Assembly (NCBI GenBank): GCA_027052175.1
Contig: JALUFE010000076.1
Span: 1-35,184 of the forward strand
Length of the DNA stretch: 35,184 bases
Reading direction: 5' to 3'
Source of the DNA: Helicobacteraceae bacterium
GTDB lineage: Bacteria > Campylobacterota > Campylobacteria > Campylobacterales > Sulfurimonadaceae
Within the stretch, counting starts at the first letter, position 1. Every line of letters begins with the position of its first letter. Below, piece by piece: positions 31,565 to 35,184 of this stretch. The notes beneath the pieces are model-generated. The model was not told the DNA's origin, searched no databases, and saw only the letters and a list, made by a program, of their open reading frames with translations. The position numbers were made by a program, and so were the translations under genes.

Positions 31565-31775
31565 CTGATCTTACGCACCATATCATAAACTCGAAAAGAG
31601 AAAACCTTTGTCTTGCAGCTGGCACTTTCTCTTCTCGCCTTTTGGGTTGCTTTTGTGACATACGATTGCTGCGTTACATTTTCCTCAGTGTAGCTACGGC
31701 TATGCTTCGTCGGTGTAACTTGCACTTGGATATCGCTAAAAGCACTCAGTTTATGATATGGTGTGTAAGGTCAGT
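31564..31775. repeat. R4: 212-bp element with 28-bp terminal inverted repeats
   Basis: ACTGATCTTACGCACCATATCATAAACT (31564-31591) against the reverse complement of AGTTTATGATATGGTGTGTAAGGTCAGT (31748-31775), two mismatches. Internal hairpins at 31592-31637 and around 31690-31703. Confidence 0.85.
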
Positions 31776-31869
31776 GAATGACTTTTTTTGTCTTTGAAAA
31801 GATTCTCTATCTGTTTGGTTATAGAATCAGATATAATAATATTTAATGATTATAAACAAATTAAAAAAA

Positions 31870-31885
31870 TGTTTCACATGAAACA
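31870..31885. promoter_or_regulatory. parS-like ParB binding site
   Basis: TGTTTCACATGAAACA: 7-bp perfect inverted arms, one substitution (G to A, centre) from the canonical parS form TGTTTCACGTGAAACA; origin-proximal. Confidence 0.65.
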
Positions 31886-31901
31886 TGAGCAAAGGGATAA
31901 A

Positions 31902-32202
31902 GTTATTACTCCACCAATCAATTATCTAAATCAGCAATGCAGTGATTTTGTTCATAATCAAGGCAATTTCTTGCAGGTGTAGCCGTAGCTAAGTTTGGAA
32001 ATTTTTTTGCGAAATGTCGCAAGCTTTCACTCCTCCCATAGGGCGTTATAAAGAGAGCTTTACTCTTCGTTAGATAACCTTCACCGTAGCGCCCGCTACG
32101 CTGAAGGTTATCTGCCTTGATTAAAACTCTCTTGATAACGCTGAGACTACTTAGGAGTTTTGCAAGAAGTCTATTGAGTTAGTTTGTTGGTGGAGTAATA
32201 AC
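31902..32202. mobile_element. R2: 301-bp MITE-like element with 16-bp perfect terminal inverted repeats
   Basis: GTTATTACTCCACCAA (31902-31917) and TTGGTGGAGTAATAAC (32187-32202); internal inverted AATCAAGGCA/TGCCTTGATT, strong hairpin 32072-32113; no ORF. Confidence 0.75.
32072..32113. other. long hairpin inside R2 (12 bp + mismatch + 7 bp, 2-nt loop)
   Basis: AGATAACCTTCA-C-CGTAGCG-CC-CGCTACG-C-TGAAGGTTATCT. Confidence 0.9.
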
Positions 32203-32402
32203 ACCGTCAGATATGCCTTTTTCTTGTTGCCTTTTTAGAGATGAGATGATTTTCGCTCATCTTTGTACGGAAATGACTTGAAGTAGAATGATTACGACTG
32301 CATCGCTTTTCATACAAATGCGGGCTAGACGCATCTCATTAGATATGAAATTATTTCCTTCGCATTACTTAAAAGTTAGGCGGAGTATAAGTAAAATAAG
32401 AA

Positions 32403-32408
32403 TATAAT
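32403..32408 (+). promoter_or_regulatory. putative -10 box (TATAAT) of hisF
   Basis: aagaaTATAATttttt about 30 nt upstream of hisF ATG 32438. Confidence 0.55.
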
Positions 32409-32437
32409 TTTTTCATATTTTGTACATTGAGATAAAA

Positions 32438-33199
32438 ATGAAAAATTATTTTGCTAAACGAATCATCCCTTGCCTGGATGTAAAAGACGGACGGGTGGTA
32501 AAAGGTGTCAATTTTGTCGGTCTCAGAGATGCCGGTGATCCTGTCGAAGTTGCAAGACGTTATAATGAAGAGGGTGCGGATGAACTAACCTTTTTGGATA
32601 TAACGGCTTCGAGCGACAATCGCGATACGATTGTCGATATCGTAGCGAAAGTGGCGAAGGAGGTCTTTATTCCACTCACGGTGGGCGGAGGTATCCGCAA
32701 GCTCGATGATATCTATAAGCTTCTCAATGTCGGTTGTGACAAAGTGAGTGTCAACTCTGCCGCGGTCAAGCGTCCCGAACTTATCAACGAAGGGGCGAAG
32801 CGCTTTGGAAGCCAATGTATCGTCACGGCTATCGATGTCAAAAAACATGGTGAGAGATACCATGTCTATCTCAACGGCGGGCGAGTGGACACAGGCATCG
32901 ATGCGGTTGCATGGGCGAAAGAGGTGGTCGATCGAGGCAGTGGCGAGATCCTTTTGACCTCTATGGATACAGACGGCACGAAAAAAGGTTTTGAACTCGA
33001 TATCACTCAACAGATAAGCGAAGCGGTGCACGTTCCTGTCATTGCAAGCGGAGGAGCGGGAACTATGGAACATATCAAAGAGGCATTTGAAATAGGTGCC
33101 GATGCAGCGTTGGCGGCAAGCATTTTTCACTATCATGAAATAGATATTATGGAGCTCAAACACTACTTGGATAAAAACGGAATCCCTGTTCGCCTATGA
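32438..33199 (+). CDS. hisF: imidazole glycerol phosphate synthase subunit HisF
   Basis: [73 protein letters not shown]. Start at internal Met (32438). Confidence 0.97.
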   Translation: MKNYFAKRIIPCLDVKDGRVVKGVNFVGLRDAGDPVEVARRYNEEGADELTFLDITASSDNRDTIVDIVAKVAKEVFIPLTVGGGIRKLDDIYKLLNVGCDKVSVNSAAVKRPELINEGAKRFGSQCIVTAIDVKKHGERYHVYLNGGRVDTGIDAVAWAKEVVDRGSGEILLTSMDTDGTKKGFELDITQQISEAVHVPVIASGGAGTMEHIKEAFEIGADAALAASIFHYHEIDIMELKHYLDKNGIPVRL

Positions 33200-33723
33200 T
33201 GATTGTATGTGCAGGCAATAACGAACATTTCAGTTTTGCTTCCCCTATGGGTGTAGGATTGATTGAGATGAGTATCAATCTTACACGCCTTTGTTTGATG
33301 AATCCGCCGGAATATCTGCTTTTTGTCGGGACTGCCGGAAGTTACGGAGAGGCAGAGATTTTCGATATAGTCAAAAGCAAAACTGCCGCTAACATCGAAC
33401 TCTGCTTTTTGCAAAACGGATGTTATACGCCGCTTGATAACGTCATAACGGCTAACACGGAAAAAACGAAAGATATTATCGTCAACAGCTCCAACTATAT
33501 AACGACAAACAAAGCGTTAGCAAAAAGTTTTCTGCAATATGGCATAGGACTCGAAAATATGGAGTTTTTTGCATTTCTGTCTGTCGCTAAGGAGTTTGAT
33601 ATCCCTGCCGGTGGTCTTTTCTGTGTGACAAACTATACCGATGAAAACGCGCACAAAGATTTTTTGAAAAATCAGCAAAAAGCGAAAATGTTGCTTGAAG
33701 AGTATGTGGAAGGATTGCAATGA
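33196..33723 (+). CDS. purine-nucleoside phosphorylase-like (PNP/UDP family) protein
   Basis: [62 protein letters not shown] overlap with hisF. Confidence 0.75.
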   Translation: MMIVCAGNNEHFSFASPMGVGLIEMSINLTRLCLMNPPEYLLFVGTAGSYGEAEIFDIVKSKTAANIELCFLQNGCYTPLDNVITANTEKTKDIIVNSSNYITTNKALAKSFLQYGIGLENMEFFAFLSVAKEFDIPAGGLFCVTNYTDENAHKDFLKNQQKAKMLLEEYVEGLQ

Positions 33724-34796
33724 AAGTAATGAAACCCTCTATAATGGATTATACGAGAGAAGAACTGGAAGCTGTGGTGAAGCCAAAATTTCGAGCAAAG
33801 CAGATTTTCGGCTGGGTTTATCATCATTATGTAGAGAGCTTCGAAGAGATGAAGAACATTCCAAAAAAACTTCAAGAGAATCTTTCGCAAAAATTTGTCG
33901 TCAATCCGCTTAAAATTGTCAACAAAGAGATATCGAGTGACGGAACGATCAAGTATCTTTTCGAGCTTTCAGACGGTAAAACGGTCGAATCCGTATGGAT
34001 AAAAATGAAAGATGCTCTGTATGATGAAAAAGGAAAACTACTGCATGAAGCGAAGTATTCAGTCTGTGTATCGACGCAGGTAGGATGTAAAGTGGGCTGT
34101 TCCTTTTGTCTCACGGCAAAAGGTGGTTTTACAAGAGATCTCACAGCCGGAGAAATTGTAGCTCAGGTTGTTAGTTTGAAAAAAGACAACGATCATGCGC
34201 ATAATCGCATAACAAACATCGTTTATATGGGGATGGGTGAACCGCTTGACAACTTGGACAATCTTGCTAAAGCCATAAAGATTCTAAAAGATCAAGATGG
34301 ACTTGCAATTTCAGCAAAAAGACAGACAGTCTCAACGAGTGGGCTTTCGACAAAAATAGACAAGCTTGGGAAAATGGATCTTGGTGTGCACATTGCCATA
34401 TCGCTGCATGCAGTGGATGATGAGTTGCGAACGGAGCTTATCCCTATGAATAAAGCACACAATATAAACTCCATCATAGAAGCGGTTAAACGCTACCCTA
34501 TAGATACGCGTAAACGGGTAATGTTTGAGTATCTTGTCATAAAAAACAAAAACGATGATGTATCAAGCGCGAAAAAGCTTGTCAAACTTCTTGCGGGCAT
34601 CAAAGCCAAGGTAAATCTTATCTACTTCAATCCCTACCCCGGAACACAGTATGAACGGCCAGACAAAGAGGATATGCTCAAATTTCAAGATTATCTGACG
34701 AGTCATGGAGTTTTATGCACCATACGTGATTCCAAAGGCATAGATATCAGCGCTGCATGTGGTCAGCTCAAAGAAAAAGTACAAACAAAGGGATAA
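33720..34796 (+). CDS. rlmN: dual-specificity RNA methyltransferase RlmN
   Basis: Radical SAM CKVGCSFCLTAKGGFTRDLTAGEIVAQV, YMGMGEPLDNLDNL, SLHAVDDELRTELIPMN, C-terminal DISAACGQL. Confidence 0.95.
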   Translation: MKVMKPSIMDYTREELEAVVKPKFRAKQIFGWVYHHYVESFEEMKNIPKKLQENLSQKFVVNPLKIVNKEISSDGTIKYLFELSDGKTVESVWIKMKDALYDEKGKLLHEAKYSVCVSTQVGCKVGCSFCLTAKGGFTRDLTAGEIVAQVVSLKKDNDHAHNRITNIVYMGMGEPLDNLDNLAKAIKILKDQDGLAISAKRQTVSTSGLSTKIDKLGKMDLGVHIAISLHAVDDELRTELIPMNKAHNINSIIEAVKRYPIDTRKRVMFEYLVIKNKNDDVSSAKKLVKLLAGIKAKVNLIYFNPYPGTQYERPDKEDMLKFQDYLTSHGVLCTIRDSKGIDISAACGQLKEKVQTKG

Positions 34797-34846
34797 TTGC
34801 AAAAGCGCTATAATTCGTTCAACTTATCTTTTTTTAAAGGCTTTTA

Positions 34847-34939
34847 ATGAGTGATGTGGGTGTATTTGAAGTTGTTTTACTTGTTGCGGTTTTTGCTGTA
34901 GGGGTTGGAGGATTTCTCTGGGCAGCTTTGAAAGATTAG
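34847..34939 (+). CDS. 30-aa single-TM small protein
   Basis: MSDVGVFEVVLLVAVFAVGVGGFLWAALKD; TATAAT at 34809-34814 upstream, stem-loop at 34948-34976 downstream. Not in the ORF track because of length. Confidence 0.6.
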   Translation: MSDVGVFEVVLLVAVFAVGVGGFLWAALKD

Positions 34940-34947
34940 GTACGGCA

Positions 34948-34976
34948 AGACGGCCGACACACCAGGAGGGCCGTCT
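34948..34976 (+). terminator. stem-loop after the 30-aa ORF
   Basis: AGACGGCC-gacacaccaggag-GGCCGTCT, perfect 8-bp stem; no strong U-tract follows. Confidence 0.5.
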
Positions 34977-35020
34977 ATGTGTGAAATAATACCTTACTTT
35001 TCTTACATTTTTCTTTCTTT

Positions 35021-35184
35021 AGACTTCTTGCAAAACTCCTAAGTAGTCTCAGCGTTATCAAGAGAGTTTTATTACTCCACCAATAAACTAACTCAATTTT
35101 AGATGCTGCAATCTTGTTCCTAATCAAGGCAGTTTCTTGAAGGCATAGCTGTAGCTATGTTGAAAGAAACTAACGCAGAGTAGG
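35021..35184. repeat. R3: repeat-family copy truncated by the window end
   Basis: First 50 bp (35021-35070) are the exact reverse complement of 32123-32172; followed by ATTACTCCACCAA, TAATCAAGGC and a hairpin at 35131-35171, all paralleled in R2. Confidence 0.85.

Noticed and set aside
28660-32172. Inversion of the dnaN-dnaA block between R1 and R2 (inverted copies of AGACTTCTTGCAAAACTCC flank it)
   Set aside because: dnaA, dnaN and gyrB remain co-oriented in the common bacterial order, so the present arrangement does not look inverted. Spot counts of G against C in dnaA/dnaN were mixed and not decisive without a full skew calculation.
31902-32202. R2 hairpins as a CRISPR array or a tRNA/rRNA remnant
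   Set aside because: Inverted rather than regularly spaced direct repeats; no cloverleaf or rRNA motifs; no cas genes in the window.
34948-34983. Pseudoknot from loop CACAC pairing with GTGTG
   Set aside because: Only 5 bp with unfavourable loop lengths relative to the 8-bp stem; treated as a passing note, not a feature.

Overview
This is a chromosomal window around the replication origin of a Campylobacterota (epsilonproteobacterial) genome. The assignment rests on protein resemblance and on dnaA-dnaN-gyrB synteny. Genes diverge from about 31.5-32.4 kb: dnaA, dnaN, gyrB, a degenerate GGDEF/EAL gene, queF and typA lie on the minus strand, and hisF, a PNP-like gene and rlmN on the plus strand. 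Putative DnaA boxes flank dnaA on both sides, and a parS-like 16-mer lies upstream. The rest is mostly housekeeping: fliI, folE, rpsU, dgt, phnA-like, thyX, pcm, nrdB, purT, purN, a 2-hydroxyacid dehydrogenase, a two-subunit SDH/FRD-like operon followed by a tandem DUF1538 protein, DUF3015, DUF4105 and cca. The most unusual content is a mosaic family of hairpin-rich repeats around the origin (28660-28711, 31564-31775, 31902-32202, and 35021 to the window end). These share exact modules in shuffled order and inverted orientation. One stem-loop keeps its architecture between conserved flanks while its stem sequence differs between copies. No rRNA, tRNA, CRISPR array or intact transposase gene was recognised.
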